Positions 41,775 to 51,008 of a DNA stretch of 53,740 bases are shown here, one piece after another. Location of the stretch: the NCBI GenBank assembly GCA_020832565.1, contig JAFIEI010000025.1:1-53740 (forward strand). Direction: 5' to 3'. The position numbers were made by a program, and so were the translations under genes. This stretch comes from Salinarimonas sp. Its GTDB lineage: Bacteria; Pseudomonadota; Alphaproteobacteria; Rhizobiales; Beijerinckiaceae. Below the pieces are notes generated by a model that worked only from the letters and a program-made list of their open reading frames with translations, was not told the DNA's origin and searched no databases. How positions within the stretch are numbered: position 1 is the stretch's first letter; each line of letters starts with the position of its first letter.

Positions 41775-42746
41775 ATGCTGGACCGCCTCAAGGCGGGAGG
41801 ACCCGCCATTGCCAGGCAAGGGATCCTCGTCGCCTTCATCGTTTTCATGATCGCCTTCACGATCATGTCGGACAGGTTCATGACCGCCGACAACCTCATG
41901 TCGGTGTTTCGCCAATCCGCCATCATCGGCGTGATGGCGCTGGGCGTCACCATCGTGGTGATCGGCGGCAATCTCGACCTTTCCGTCGGGTCGATGCTCT
42001 CATTCGCCACGGTGCTCGTCGTCGATCTCCACGACAAGATCGGCCCGGAACTCGCGATCCCGGTCATGTTCTTGGCAACGCTGTGCCTCGGGGCGGTGAA
42101 CGGGTTCCTCGTGGGAATATTGCGGCTCAACTCCCTTATCGTGACGCTCGGCATGCTCTCCGTCATACAGGGTCTGGTTCTGATCTATAGCGGCGGCCAG
42201 AACGTCGATATCGTCGACCAGCAGGGCACATGGTTCGCCTTGTTCGGACGCGGCGCGATCTTCGGCATCGCCACGCCGATCGTCATGTTCGGCCTGATGG
42301 CGCTCGTCTTCCACGTGATTATGACGACGATGCCCTTTGGGCGCCGGGTCTATGCCGTAGGCGGCAATCCCACCGCCTCGGTCTTCTCAGGGATTCCCCG
42401 CTCGCGCGTGGTGTTCACGACCTATCTGATCTCGGCTCTGTGCGTCGGTGTCGCGGCGGTCATGCTGGGAAGCCGGGTCATGGGCTCGCAGAATAATGTC
42501 GGCCAGGGCTACGAATTGCAGGTGCTTGCCGCCGTCATCCTGGGCGGCACGTCGCTTCTGGGCGGTGCCGGCAGTGTGCTGCGTACGGTCCTCGGCGTCC
42601 TGATGCTGGCCTTCATCCAGAACGGCCTGATCCTGATGGGGCAGCCCTATTACACGCAATGGCTGGTCACCTGGGCGGTGATCATCGTCGCGGTCTGGCT
42701 CGATGTCGCAGCCAAGCGCGGACGCCTGCTGTCACCGATCGCGTGA
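41775..42746 (+). CDS. Sugar-type ABC transporter, permease 1
   Basis: A 323-residue RbsC-like inner-membrane permease with about eight to ten helices. Family signatures: VIGGNLDLSVGSML, GAVNGFLVGILRLNSLIVTLG, VGGNPTASVFSGI and LGGTSLLGGAGSVLRTVLG. GGGAGG precedes the ATG. Together with the second, different permease it probably forms a heterodimeric channel. Confidence 0.92.
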   Translation: MLDRLKAGGPAIARQGILVAFIVFMIAFTIMSDRFMTADNLMSVFRQSAIIGVMALGVTIVVIGGNLDLSVGSMLSFATVLVVDLHDKIGPELAIPVMFLATLCLGAVNGFLVGILRLNSLIVTLGMLSVIQGLVLIYSGGQNVDIVDQQGTWFALFGRGAIFGIATPIVMFGLMALVFHVIMTTMPFGRRVYAVGGNPTASVFSGIPRSRVVFTTYLISALCVGVAAVMLGSRVMGSQNNVGQGYELQVLAAVILGGTSLLGGAGSVLRTVLGVLMLAFIQNGLILMGQPYYTQWLVTWAVIIVAVWLDVAAKRGRLLSPIA

Positions 42747-42805
42747 CGTCGACCGACAGGCAAGCTATTGCGCGAAAATAAAAAATTCGACCGGGAGGTC
42801 CTTCG

Positions 42806-43909
42806 ATGACACCGCCAGACACAGTCAAGGAAAGCCGTCCGGTGCAGGCGGATGCGCCCGTGGAACAGGCTCTGCCGCAAGGGCTCGAAGAGACGTTGCC
42901 GCGCGCGACCGCCGATCGCATCAGGCCGCTTCTGGATAATCCGGTCTTGCGCTGGCTGGTGCGGAATCCGATCTGGGTCTTCGTGCTGATCGTGTTCGTC
43001 TTCTTCAGCCTCGTTTCCGATCACTTCTTCGCTGCCCGCAATTTCCAGAACATCCTCGTCCAGACCTCCACGATCGGCCTGATCGCGCTGGGCATGACGC
43101 TGGTGATGGTCAACGGCAATATCGACCTGTCGGTTGGAGCGACGCTCGCACTCGCGGCCGCCTTCGCCGTCGATGTGCAGAGCTGGGCGGTCTTCGCCAC
43201 ATGGGGGAACTGGCAGATCCTGCCGGCCGTGTGTCTCGCCCTGCTGGTCGGTATCGGGTTGGGCGCGCTCAACGGATTCATCGTCTGGAAGACCGGCGTC
43301 GATGCCTTCATCGTCACGCTCGGCGCAATGCTCGGCATTCGCGGGCTGGTCTTCGTCTATACGGGCGAGCAGTCCTTCTATGCGATGAACTTCGCCTATT
43401 CCGATTTCAGCGCGCTGTCGATCGGGCCGTTGCCGGCGCTGGCGCTGATCTTCCTTCTCTGCACGCTCGCCGTGCACCTCCTGCTCTCGCGCACGGTCCA
43501 TGGGCGCAACACCTATGCGGTGGGCGGCAATCGCGAGGCTGCGGTGAATGCCGGCATCCGGGTGGGGCCGCATATGATGATCAACTTCATGATCATCGGC
43601 TTCTTCGCGGCCCTGTCCGGCGTGCTGCTCTCGACGCAGATGGGTGCGGCCACGCCCAATCTGGGGCGCGATTACGAGCTCTGGGTGATCACCGCCGTTG
43701 TTCTCGGCGGCACCAAGCTGACGGGCGGCAAGGGTGACATCATCGGGACGCTGGGCGGTGTGCTGGCCATCGGCATGCTGCGCAACGGCATGAACCTGAT
43801 GAACGTCCCGGCTTTCTACGTCTATGTCGTCCTCGGCAGCATCCTGATCGCCGTCCTGTTCCTCGACAAGCGTTTCAACCGCACCGCCGATGGAGGGCTT
43901 CGCCTGTGA
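42806..43909 (+). CDS. Sugar-type ABC transporter, permease 2
   Basis: A 367-residue RbsC-like permease, longer than its partner by an N-terminal polar extension of about 50 residues. Signatures: MVNGNIDLSVGATLALAAAF, GALNGFIVWKTGVDAFIVTLG, VGGNREAAVNAGI and LGGTKLTGGKGDIIGTLGG. The stop overlaps the ATPase start (GTGA). Having two distinct permeases is less common in CUT2 importers. Confidence 0.92.
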   Translation: MTPPDTVKESRPVQADAPVEQALPQGLEETLPRATADRIRPLLDNPVLRWLVRNPIWVFVLIVFVFFSLVSDHFFAARNFQNILVQTSTIGLIALGMTLVMVNGNIDLSVGATLALAAAFAVDVQSWAVFATWGNWQILPAVCLALLVGIGLGALNGFIVWKTGVDAFIVTLGAMLGIRGLVFVYTGEQSFYAMNFAYSDFSALSIGPLPALALIFLLCTLAVHLLLSRTVHGRNTYAVGGNREAAVNAGIRVGPHMMINFMIIGFFAALSGVLLSTQMGAATPNLGRDYELWVITAVVLGGTKLTGGKGDIIGTLGGVLAIGMLRNGMNLMNVPAFYVYVVLGSILIAVLFLDKRFNRTADGGLRL

Positions 43910-45435
43910 CGGACATGATCGAAAGACCGGCCCGCGAACCGGCCCTGCGGCTCGAGGGAATCGTCAAGACCTTCCCGGGTGTGCGCGCCCTCGACGGCGT
44001 CGATTTCGAAGTCATGCCCGGCGAGGTTCATGCCCTGCTCGGGGAGAACGGGGCGGGCAAATCGACGTTGATGAAGGTGCTCGCAGGCATGTACCAGCCC
44101 GATGGCGGCACGATCGTCATCGCCGGGCGGGAAGTGCGCATGGCAACACCGCTCGAGGCCAAGCGGCAGGGGATCGTCCTGATCCATCAGGAACTGAGCC
44201 TCGTGCCTGAAATGTCGGCCGCCGAGAACATCTATCTCGGCGAATTGCCGCGCAAATCCTTCGGGCGGGTCGACTGGAAAACACTCTACGCGCGCTCTGA
44301 CGCCATTCTGGAACGCCTGCGCTGCAGCTTCCGCGGCGACGCCACGGTCGCGCATCTCTCCATCGCCAACCAGCAGATGGTCGAGATCGCCCGCGCCCTG
44401 ACCGTCGATGCCCGTGTCGTCGTCTTCGACGAGCCAACCGCCTCTCTCACCGATGCCGAGAAGGTGGTCTTGTTCGATATCATCAACGATCTCAAGGCGC
44501 AGGGCGTGGGCATCGTCTATATCTCGCACCGGATGGACGAGATCTTCACCTTGTCGGACCGGATCACCGTCCTGCGCGACGGCCAGTATCGCGGCACGCT
44601 GGATACAGCGGCGACGAACGAGGATGAAGTCACGCGCCTGATGATCGGGCGCAGTCTCGATCTGTCGCGCGACACCACGCCCGCGCGATTGGGCGACACG
44701 GTGCTCGAAGTGCGCGACCTGACCTGTGCGCCTCATTTCGAGGATGTCGCCTTCTCCGTGCGCGCCGGCGAGGTCGTGGGATTCTACGGGCTGGTGGGTG
44801 CCGGCCGAACGGCCATCGCCGAGGCGCTGTTCGGCCTGCGCAGCTGCGAAAGCGGTATGATCCGGGTCGCCGGCAAGGAGGTGACGATCGACTCGCCGGA
44901 ACAGGCGATCGCGCTCGGGATTTCGCTCGTACCCGAGAATCGCAAGGAGCAGGGGCTCGTCCTGCAGATGAGCTGTCGTGACAACATGACCCTGCCGCAG
45001 GTGCAGGACCTGACCGCCGGGCCCTTTGTCTCCTCCGGCGCCGAGATCGCGATCTTCGACCAGTACCGCGACAGGCTCGCGATCAAGACCCCGAGCTGGC
45101 GCCAGCCGGTGGGGGTCCTCTCGGGCGGCAACCAGCAGAAGATCGTCATCGGCAAATGGCTGTCGATGCAGCCGCGCGTCCTGATAGTGGATGAGCCCAC
45201 GCGCGGGATCGATGTCGGATCAAAATCCGAGATTCACGGGCTCTTGCGCGAACTCGCGGCGCAGGGCTACGCGGTCATTGTGATCAGTTCGGAAATGCCC
45301 GAAGTCCTGCGCGTCTCCGACAGGATCGTGGCGATGTATCACGGGCGCATCACGCGCGAATTCAGCGCCGACGAGGTTACCGAGGATGCGCTCGTCCAGG
45401 CGATTTCCGGGATCGGTGTAGAGTTGGTGTCCTGA
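43906..45435 (+). CDS. Sugar-type ABC transporter, double ATP-binding protein
   Basis: A 509-residue RbsA-like ATPase with two nucleotide-binding halves. First half: Walker A GENGAGKST, signature region LSIANQQMVEIARAL, Walker B VVVFDEPTAS. Second half: the usual degenerate P-loop GLVGAGRTAIAEAL, LSGGNQQKIVIGKWL and VLIVDEPTRGID. A GTG start with GGAGGG 8 bp upstream overlaps the permease stop; an ATG at 43915 is an alternative. Last gene of the importer operon. Confidence 0.94.
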   Translation: MTDMIERPAREPALRLEGIVKTFPGVRALDGVDFEVMPGEVHALLGENGAGKSTLMKVLAGMYQPDGGTIVIAGREVRMATPLEAKRQGIVLIHQELSLVPEMSAAENIYLGELPRKSFGRVDWKTLYARSDAILERLRCSFRGDATVAHLSIANQQMVEIARALTVDARVVVFDEPTASLTDAEKVVLFDIINDLKAQGVGIVYISHRMDEIFTLSDRITVLRDGQYRGTLDTAATNEDEVTRLMIGRSLDLSRDTTPARLGDTVLEVRDLTCAPHFEDVAFSVRAGEVVGFYGLVGAGRTAIAEALFGLRSCESGMIRVAGKEVTIDSPEQAIALGISLVPENRKEQGLVLQMSCRDNMTLPQVQDLTAGPFVSSGAEIAIFDQYRDRLAIKTPSWRQPVGVLSGGNQQKIVIGKWLSMQPRVLIVDEPTRGIDVGSKSEIHGLLRELAAQGYAVIVISSEMPEVLRVSDRIVAMYHGRITREFSADEVTEDALVQAISGIGVELVS

Positions 45436-45885
45436 ATTCCCGTGCCCCGTCTCCGGAGAGTGCGCATCCGGCAGACAGCTGGATCTGAGCGGCGAGACCG
45501 AGCATGTCTCCAGCTTTGTCGGACACGACGGGACATTCCAGCAGCGATTCACCTTGCATAGTTTTTCGGCCGGGCTACGCCTCCGGTTCTGATCGATCCG
45601 ACGCCCTATCGTCATGGTCTCTTCGGGATACTTCCGACGTTTTGATACTGTTCAGAACGCGTCGGCGAGGTTGCGTTGCATCGTTTCTTGCCTTGCCGGC
45701 TGTCGAACCGCGTCGCCGTCCGGCGCGTCCAGCAACCTGTGTGCCGGCTACCCGCCCGGTATCGGATTATCCGGATCCATGCGCCGCCGTTCATCAGTCG
45801 CTGATCCCCCGTGACCCGCGCTGCGCCGGTAACACCGTCACGTCCGCCCCTTCACGAAGCAGCATTTTCACGCCATATCGGTCTC
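45436..45885. other. Intergenic region without a supported gene
   Basis: About 450 bp between the importer operon and the methyltransferase gene. Short frames on both strands lack ribosome binding sites and recognisable motifs. I see no terminator with a U-tract, although the importer operon should end here. Confidence 0.4.
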
Positions 45886-46779
45886 ATGAACTCGCCACTC
45901 GTCTTCGATCGCCCACTTGTGCGCCGCCGCCTGGCCCGGGCTCATGCGCAGGGCTATGCCGATTTTCTGCTGCAGCACGCGCTGGAGGATATGGAGCTGC
46001 GCCTTACGCCAGTCGTGCGCGACTTTTCCCTCGCGCTCGACGTGGAAAGTCCCGATGCGAGCGTCGCGCGGCATCTGCGCCAGTCGGGTCGCGCCAAAAC
46101 CGTTTTGCGGGTGGCGCCGGCAGGCATTGCGCGCGGTGATGGGGTGATCGGCGATGCCGAGGCACTGCCATTTGCGCATGAGCGCTTCGATCTCGCCGTG
46201 TCGCTGCTGGGGCTGCATGCGGTGAACGACCTGCCCGGCGCGCTGATCCAGATCCGGCGGGCCTTGAAGCCCGACGGCATGTTCATCGGCTGCCTGCTCG
46301 GCGGCGCCACCCTGCACGAATTGCGCAGCGCTCTCACCGAAGCCGAGAGCGAACTGACGGGCGGGCTCAGCCCGCGCGTGGCGCCCTTCGCCGATATTCG
46401 CGATCTCGGCGGGTTGATGCAGCGCGCCGGTTTCGCCCTGCCCGTTACCGATCTGGAAACACTGCGCGTGCGCTACGACAACGCTTTCGCGCTGATGCAG
46501 GATCTGCGCCGCATGGGGATGACGAACACGCTCCTCGCGCGCCGCCGCGAGCCGGTCACCCGTTCGCTTATGCTGCGCGCGGCCCAGCTTTATACCGAGC
46601 GCTATGCCGATCCCGACGGACGCATTCCCGCGACCTTCGAGCTGATCTGGGTCTCCGGCTGGTCGCCGCACGAGAGCCAGCAGAAACCGCTGCGTCCGGG
46701 TTCGGCGAAAGTACGCCTCGCCGATGCGCTGGGCACGGTGGAGCACAGTGCGGGGGAAAAGGCCGGGCCCGGGGGATGA
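45886..46779 (+). CDS. NDUFAF5/BioC-like SAM-dependent methyltransferase family protein
   Basis: A 297-residue protein of the family typified by mitochondrial complex I assembly factor NDUFAF5. Seen: the characteristic start (VFDRPLVRRRLARA), GDAEALPFAHERFDLAVSLL, IRRALKPDGMFIGCLLGG and the family C-terminus GWSPHESQQKPLRPGSAKVR. Motif I, usually DLGxxxG, reads DVESPDASVA, so SAM binding may be altered. The ATG at 45886 is chosen by family length; the ribosome binding site is weak. Confidence 0.85.
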   Translation: MNSPLVFDRPLVRRRLARAHAQGYADFLLQHALEDMELRLTPVVRDFSLALDVESPDASVARHLRQSGRAKTVLRVAPAGIARGDGVIGDAEALPFAHERFDLAVSLLGLHAVNDLPGALIQIRRALKPDGMFIGCLLGGATLHELRSALTEAESELTGGLSPRVAPFADIRDLGGLMQRAGFALPVTDLETLRVRYDNAFALMQDLRRMGMTNTLLARRREPVTRSLMLRAAQLYTERYADPDGRIPATFELIWVSGWSPHESQQKPLRPGSAKVRLADALGTVEHSAGEKAGPGG

Positions 46780-46884
46780 TCGGGGAGTGGACGCAGGCAA
46801 AACCGGTTGCCCCGAACGTCGAAAACCGGCAGATAGCGGCGACGTAACGCTTATATGCCCGCGCAAAGAGGAATCCGATCAGGC

Positions 46885-47985
46885 ATGCACGAGCCGGTAG
46901 CAGCGCAGAATGAAGATATTGCAGGCGTCCGCGCGCCGGATTCCGCGCGTGATGCCGGCATATCCGTCGCGCAGGCATCACGCTTCTCCGTCGCCCCCAT
47001 GATGGACTGGACGGATCGGCATTGCCGAGCGTTTCACCGGGTGCTGTCGCGGCGGGCGCTGCTTTATACCGAGATGGTGACGACCGGGGCGGTGATCCAT
47101 GGGCCGCGTGAGCGGCTCATCGGTTTCTCGGAGGGCGAGCATCCCGTGGCGGTGCAACTCGGCGGGTCCGATCCCGAGGAGCTCGCGCAAGCGGCGCGGA
47201 TCTGCGCCGATTACGGCTATGGCGCGGTCAATCTGAATGTGGGTTGCCCCTCGGACCGGGTGCAGGACGGGCGTTTCGGCGCCTGCCTCATGCGCGAGCC
47301 GGCGCTGGTGGGCGATTGCGTGGCGGCGATGAAGGCGGCGGTGGCGCTGCCTGTGACGGTGAAATGCCGCATCGGCGTCGATGATCAGGATCCGGGCGAA
47401 GCGCTCGACGCGCTCACCGCCGCATGCCGGCAGGCGGGCGTCGACGAGATCGTGGTGCATGCCCGCAAGGCCTGGCTGCAGGGGCTCTCGCCCAAGGAGA
47501 ACCGCGACGTCCCGCCGCTCGATTACGACCGCGTCTTCGCGCTGAAGGCGGCCAATCCGGACCTGCCCGTGAGCATCAATGGCGGCATTCGCGATATCGA
47601 TGCGGCGTGCGTGCTGCTCGCCCCCCGTGACGGCGTGACGCTCGACGGTGTCATGCTGGGCCGCGCCGCCTACCAGGATCCGGAACTGCTGCTTCGGGTC
47701 GATACGGAGATTTTTGGCGAGGCCGGGGCGCCCGTGGCCGATGCGTTCGAGGCGATCGAGGCCTTCGAGCCCTATATCGCGCACCAGCTTGAAGTCGGTG
47801 TGCGGTTCGCCTCGATCACGCGCCACATGCTCGGGCTCTTTGCCGGCAGGCCCGGTGCGCGGCTCTATCGCCGGCATCTCTCGACCCATGCGGTTGCCCC
47901 CGATGCGGGTATCGCGACCCTGCGCGCGGCGGTTGATCACGTGCGTGAGGCGATGGCGCGGCGCGAGCGGGAGGATGCGGCGTGA
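46885..47985 (+). CDS. dusA: tRNA-dihydrouridine synthase DusA
   Basis: FMN-dependent reduction of uridine-20/20a in tRNA. Of 366 residues, the first 35 are a poorly conserved extension. The barrel then shows SVAPMMDWTDRHCRAFHR, LNVGCPSDRVQDGRFGACLM with the catalytic cysteine, VKCRIGVDD, VHARKAWLQGLSPKENR and SINGGI, all diagnostic of DusA. The ATG at 46885 is one of two possible starts. The stop overlaps the thioesterase start. Confidence 0.95.
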   Translation: MHEPVAAQNEDIAGVRAPDSARDAGISVAQASRFSVAPMMDWTDRHCRAFHRVLSRRALLYTEMVTTGAVIHGPRERLIGFSEGEHPVAVQLGGSDPEELAQAARICADYGYGAVNLNVGCPSDRVQDGRFGACLMREPALVGDCVAAMKAAVALPVTVKCRIGVDDQDPGEALDALTAACRQAGVDEIVVHARKAWLQGLSPKENRDVPPLDYDRVFALKAANPDLPVSINGGIRDIDAACVLLAPRDGVTLDGVMLGRAAYQDPELLLRVDTEIFGEAGAPVADAFEAIEAFEPYIAHQLEVGVRFASITRHMLGLFAGRPGARLYRRHLSTHAVAPDAGIATLRAAVDHVREAMARREREDAA

Positions 47986-48434
47986 GCTTTGCCACCGCTG
48001 ATCCCGATTTCGAAGCCCGTGTGCGCGCGAGTTTCGCCCGCCAGAGCATCATGACGACGCTCGGCGCTTCGCTGACGCGCATCACGCCGGGCGAGGTCGA
48101 GATCGCACTGCCTTTCGCCGATCACATCCTGCAGCAGCATGGATTCGTGCATGCCGGCGTGGTCGCGACCATCGCTGATTCCGCCGCCGGCTATGCCGGG
48201 CTCACCCTGATGCCGCCTGGAGCGGGGGTGCTCACTGCCGAGTTCAAGATCAACCTGCTCGCCCCGGCCTCCGGGGACAGGCTGATCGCGCAGGGCCGCG
48301 TGATCAAGGCGGGCCGCAGCCTCACCATCGCCGAGGCGGATGTGTTTGCAGAAGACGGCCCCACCCGCAAACACGCCGCCCGCCTCACCGCCACGCTGAT
48401 GAGCATGCGCGACCGGCAGGGCGTGGCGGATTGA
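47982..48434 (+). CDS. PaaI-type hotdog thioesterase
   Basis: A 150-residue hotdog-fold protein with the PaaI signature HGFVHAGVVATIADSAAGYA, in which the aspartate is the likely catalytic residue, and the strand TAEFKINLLAPASGDRLIAQG. It probably hydrolyses acyl-CoA thioesters; the substrate is unknown. A GTG start overlaps the dusA stop (GTGA), so the two are translationally coupled. It converges on trpS. Confidence 0.88.
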   Translation: MSFATADPDFEARVRASFARQSIMTTLGASLTRITPGEVEIALPFADHILQQHGFVHAGVVATIADSAAGYAGLTLMPPGAGVLTAEFKINLLAPASGDRLIAQGRVIKAGRSLTIAEADVFAEDGPTRKHAARLTATLMSMRDRQGVAD

Positions 48435-48478
48435 GGGGGCATTTGATGCCGGTTTCCAGATAATGGCGGTCGCGCCCG

Positions 48479-49516
48479 TCAAAGCTGAAACAGCCGAAAT
48501 GCTTTCCGGACCTCGCCGAGCGTTGTCTCTGTGACGACACGTGCGCGGCTCGTACCCGCGCGGATGATGTCGCGGACACTGTCCATATCTCTTGCAAACG
48601 CGTGGCGCCTTTCGCGCATGGGGCCAATGACGTCTTGCAGGATGCCATTGAGCCGCTCTTTCAAAACCATGTCTCCGAGGCCGCCGCGCTGGTAATGTGC
48701 CTTCAATTCGGCCAGAGCCTCCTGATCCGGATCGAATGCGCTCAGATAGGTGAAGACGACGTTGCCCTCGATCTTTCCGGGATCCGATACCCGCAGGTGA
48801 TCTGGATCGGTATACATCATCTGGACAGCCTTGCGGATTTCACTGGCACTGGCTGACAAGGAAATGGCGTTCCCCAGCGACTTCGACATCTTGGCCTTGC
48901 CGTCGATACCTGGCAGGCGCCCGAACTCGGACAACAGGGCCTCGGCTTCGGGCAGAACCTCCCGATCGGCAGAGCGGTTGACTCTGCGCACGATCTCGTT
49001 GGTCTGCTCGATCATCGGCAACTGGTCTTCGCCGACGGGCACGACAGTGGCGCGGAAGGCGGTAATGTCAGCGGCCTGCGCGATTGGGTAGCACAGGAAG
49101 CCTGCGGGAATGTCGCGTTCGAAGCCTCGCGCGCGGATTTCCTCCTTGATCGTCGGATTGCGTTCGAGCCGGGAGACAGTGACGAGATTGAGGTACAGCA
49201 TCGTCAGTTCGGGCAGTGCCGGAAGCGCCGACTGGAGACAGATCGTCGTCTTTTCGGGGTCGATACCTGCGGCCAGATAGTCGAGGGTCACTTCGAGCAC
49301 ATTGTCTGCCACCTTGTCGGGGTTTTTGATATTGTCTGTGAGGGCTTGCGCATCAGCCAGAAGCACGAACTGATCGTGCGTATCCTGCAATATGACCCGG
49401 TTGCGCAGCGAGCCGAGGTAATGCCCGATATGAAGGGGACCAGTGGTCCGGTCGCCGGTCAGGATGATGGGCCGGACGGCAACCGGGCGCGTGTCCGGTT
49501 GAAAATGAGGCTTCAT
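48479..49516 (-). CDS. trpS: Tryptophanyl-tRNA synthetase, atypical subclass
   Basis: Charges tRNA-Trp with tryptophan. The 345-residue protein has the class I motifs [11 protein letters not shown] (29-39) and KMSKS (209-213), and [11 protein letters not shown] in the tryptophan pocket region. The [20 protein letters not shown] start and the DNPEKV-type spacing fit the subclass found in Firmicutes, Bacteroidetes and as second copies in other bacteria, not the usual alphaproteobacterial housekeeping form (as I recall it). It is the last gene of the A/T-rich cassette and has a promoter-like sequence of its own. If the genome has another trpS, this one may give resistance to a tryptophan-analogue inhibitor. 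Confidence 0.92.
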   Translation of the reverse strand: MKPHFQPDTRPVAVRPIILTGDRTTGPLHIGHYLGSLRNRVILQDTHDQFVLLADAQALTDNIKNPDKVADNVLEVTLDYLAAGIDPEKTTICLQSALPALPELTMLYLNLVTVSRLERNPTIKEEIRARGFERDIPAGFLCYPIAQAADITAFRATVVPVGEDQLPMIEQTNEIVRRVNRSADREVLPEAEALLSEFGRLPGIDGKAKMSKSLGNAISLSASASEIRKAVQMMYTDPDHLRVSDPGKIEGNVVFTYLSAFDPDQEALAELKAHYQRGGLGDMVLKERLNGILQDVIGPMRERRHAFARDMDSVRDIIRAGTSRARVVTETTLGEVRKAFRLFQL

Positions 49517-49585
49517 TCTACTCGTCTCACGTTTGTTGTACTCAGGCCGGGTCGTTGGCTTAGCGAGCGTGCCGCATGATGCACG

Positions 49586-49613
49586 CCCTTATCGCTTTAA
49601 TCTATATTGTCAA
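49586..49613 (-). promoter_or_regulatory. Candidate promoter of trpS with leader hairpin
   Basis: On the minus strand TTGACA (49613 to 49608) and TAAGGG (49591 to 49586) are 16 bp apart, 70 bp before the trpS start. A 6-bp hairpin (GCGTGC/GCACGC, 49567-49586) lies at the predicted transcript start. The -35 is consensus, the -10 weak. Confidence 0.45.
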
Positions 49614-49651
49614 CTTTAAGAAGAATTTTTTGTCATTTTATATTTAAAATT

Positions 49652-50950
49652 TCAATTATGGGGTGATGATATACAGTTCTCACAAAGGACGCGCACGGCC
49701 GATTCCGCGCTCTCCAAAGCACCTTCGATCCATCCAAGTTTGGACGTGAAGAGGTCCGAGCAGACAGCAGCGCCCTGTCCGATTTGCCAATGCCCGGTAG
49801 GAATCAGGTTGAGACCATTGCGCCAAAAAGAAATACCATGTGGCCAAAACCGATAATCCGAATCTTGAGGATTCGGGAGCGCCGCTATTTCCGTGCCGAA
49901 AGGCAAGGCATCGCTTATCATTTGCAAAAATGTAGTATGAATGTCTGAGTCTAAAACAAAACTCTCATGTAGCTTATTTGCACTGGTACCGTCGCTATAT
50001 ATCAGCACATAGTTAGCATCTTTAGGAAAGTATATTTTTCGAAACATAGACGTCGTTGATAAGCACCGGCCCTCTAAACCAAAATCTCCCCACCAACGCT
50101 CAGCATAGGCAAAATAGGCTTTGATGAGGGGTACCGACTGAATGCGAGCGCACACCATAGTCGGCAAGTTCAGACCATTGATTCGACATGAATTCCAAAT
50201 CGGCAGTGCAAACAACACCTTTCCTGCGCACACGGCCTTCTGCCCATATGCCGTCTCGAAATGCAAAATATGGTCACCTCCCCCTTCAGTGGAAATCCCA
50301 ACAAGTTCATGTTCCAAGTTTAACTCTGCCTGCCCACCCAAATCCTCAACCAGAGAATCGACTAAACTGGAGAGCCCACCGACAAGGGCCCTCCAGTTGT
50401 TGTCTTGCCTGCCGAATAAGATGCTGGTTTCGGGGTGTTGGCGCAGCAATCTGAAGCCTTCTTCAAACGTAAGATCAGGGTGATTGAGCGTGTCGTAGCC
50501 GCAAAGGTCGACCAACAGATCGAATCTTGCCTTTCCGACAATGCGTACGGCAGCGCGTCGCAAACTGATTGAATGTCGCTGAATCAATTCAGTAGAATGA
50601 TAGTTTTTGTCAATTTCATTACAAATTTCCGACATAAGAATAATTGCTTGCTCGGACAGTCCACTGTGAATCGGGGTTAAGCGGTACTCGAATGACTTGG
50701 TGGCCTGGCCGTAGTGCGCCGTCAAACTCGCCAGTTGAGGGTGCGAATTTGGACTGAAGCGTCCGGCGCCTAACTCGACGATCCCCATACCATCGCCCAG
50801 ATCCCGCGAGCAAGGGCGTCCGCCGGGGCGATCAGCACGGTCAAACACAGCAACTCGGGCGCCGGGCATCTCGGACAAAACCTTTCGGGTTGCTGCAAGC
50901 CCGGAAATACCAGCTCCAACGATCGCAATGTCAAGGCGTATGACAGACAT
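49652..50950 (-). CDS. FAD-dependent amine oxidase
   Basis: A 432-residue flavoprotein. The FAD dinucleotide-binding motif is at the N-terminus (AIVGAGISGLAATRKVL, about 9-25), followed by the acidic ribose contact and RPGGRP; the C-terminal FAD segment reads GWIEGALESAESA. The pattern is that of monoamine/L-amino-acid oxidases. Protoporphyrinogen oxidases share the fold, so that is the main alternative. The DNA is markedly A/T-richer than its surroundings. It lies 58 bp after the radical SAM gene and 135 bp before trpS, all on one strand, which makes tryptophan or a derivative a reasonable guess for the substrate. Confidence 0.82.
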   Translation of the reverse strand: MSVIRLDIAIVGAGISGLAATRKVLSEMPGARVAVFDRADRPGGRPCSRDLGDGMGIVELGAGRFSPNSHPQLASLTAHYGQATKSFEYRLTPIHSGLSEQAIILMSEICNEIDKNYHSTELIQRHSISLRRAAVRIVGKARFDLLVDLCGYDTLNHPDLTFEEGFRLLRQHPETSILFGRQDNNWRALVGGLSSLVDSLVEDLGGQAELNLEHELVGISTEGGGDHILHFETAYGQKAVCAGKVLFALPIWNSCRINGLNLPTMVCARIQSVPLIKAYFAYAERWWGDFGLEGRCLSTTSMFRKIYFPKDANYVLIYSDGTSANKLHESFVLDSDIHTTFLQMISDALPFGTEIAALPNPQDSDYRFWPHGISFWRNGLNLIPTGHWQIGQGAAVCSDLFTSKLGWIEGALESAESAVRVLCENCISSPHN

Positions 50951-51008
50951 CTGCCGCCCCCATTAGAGGTAGGCCTCCCGCCGAAAGAACGAGCGGGAGG
51001 ATAGTCAC

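Noticed and set aside
43906-45435. Degenerate second Walker A motif in the ATPase as a defect
   Set aside because: A degenerate P-loop in the second half is normal for RbsA-type double ATPases.
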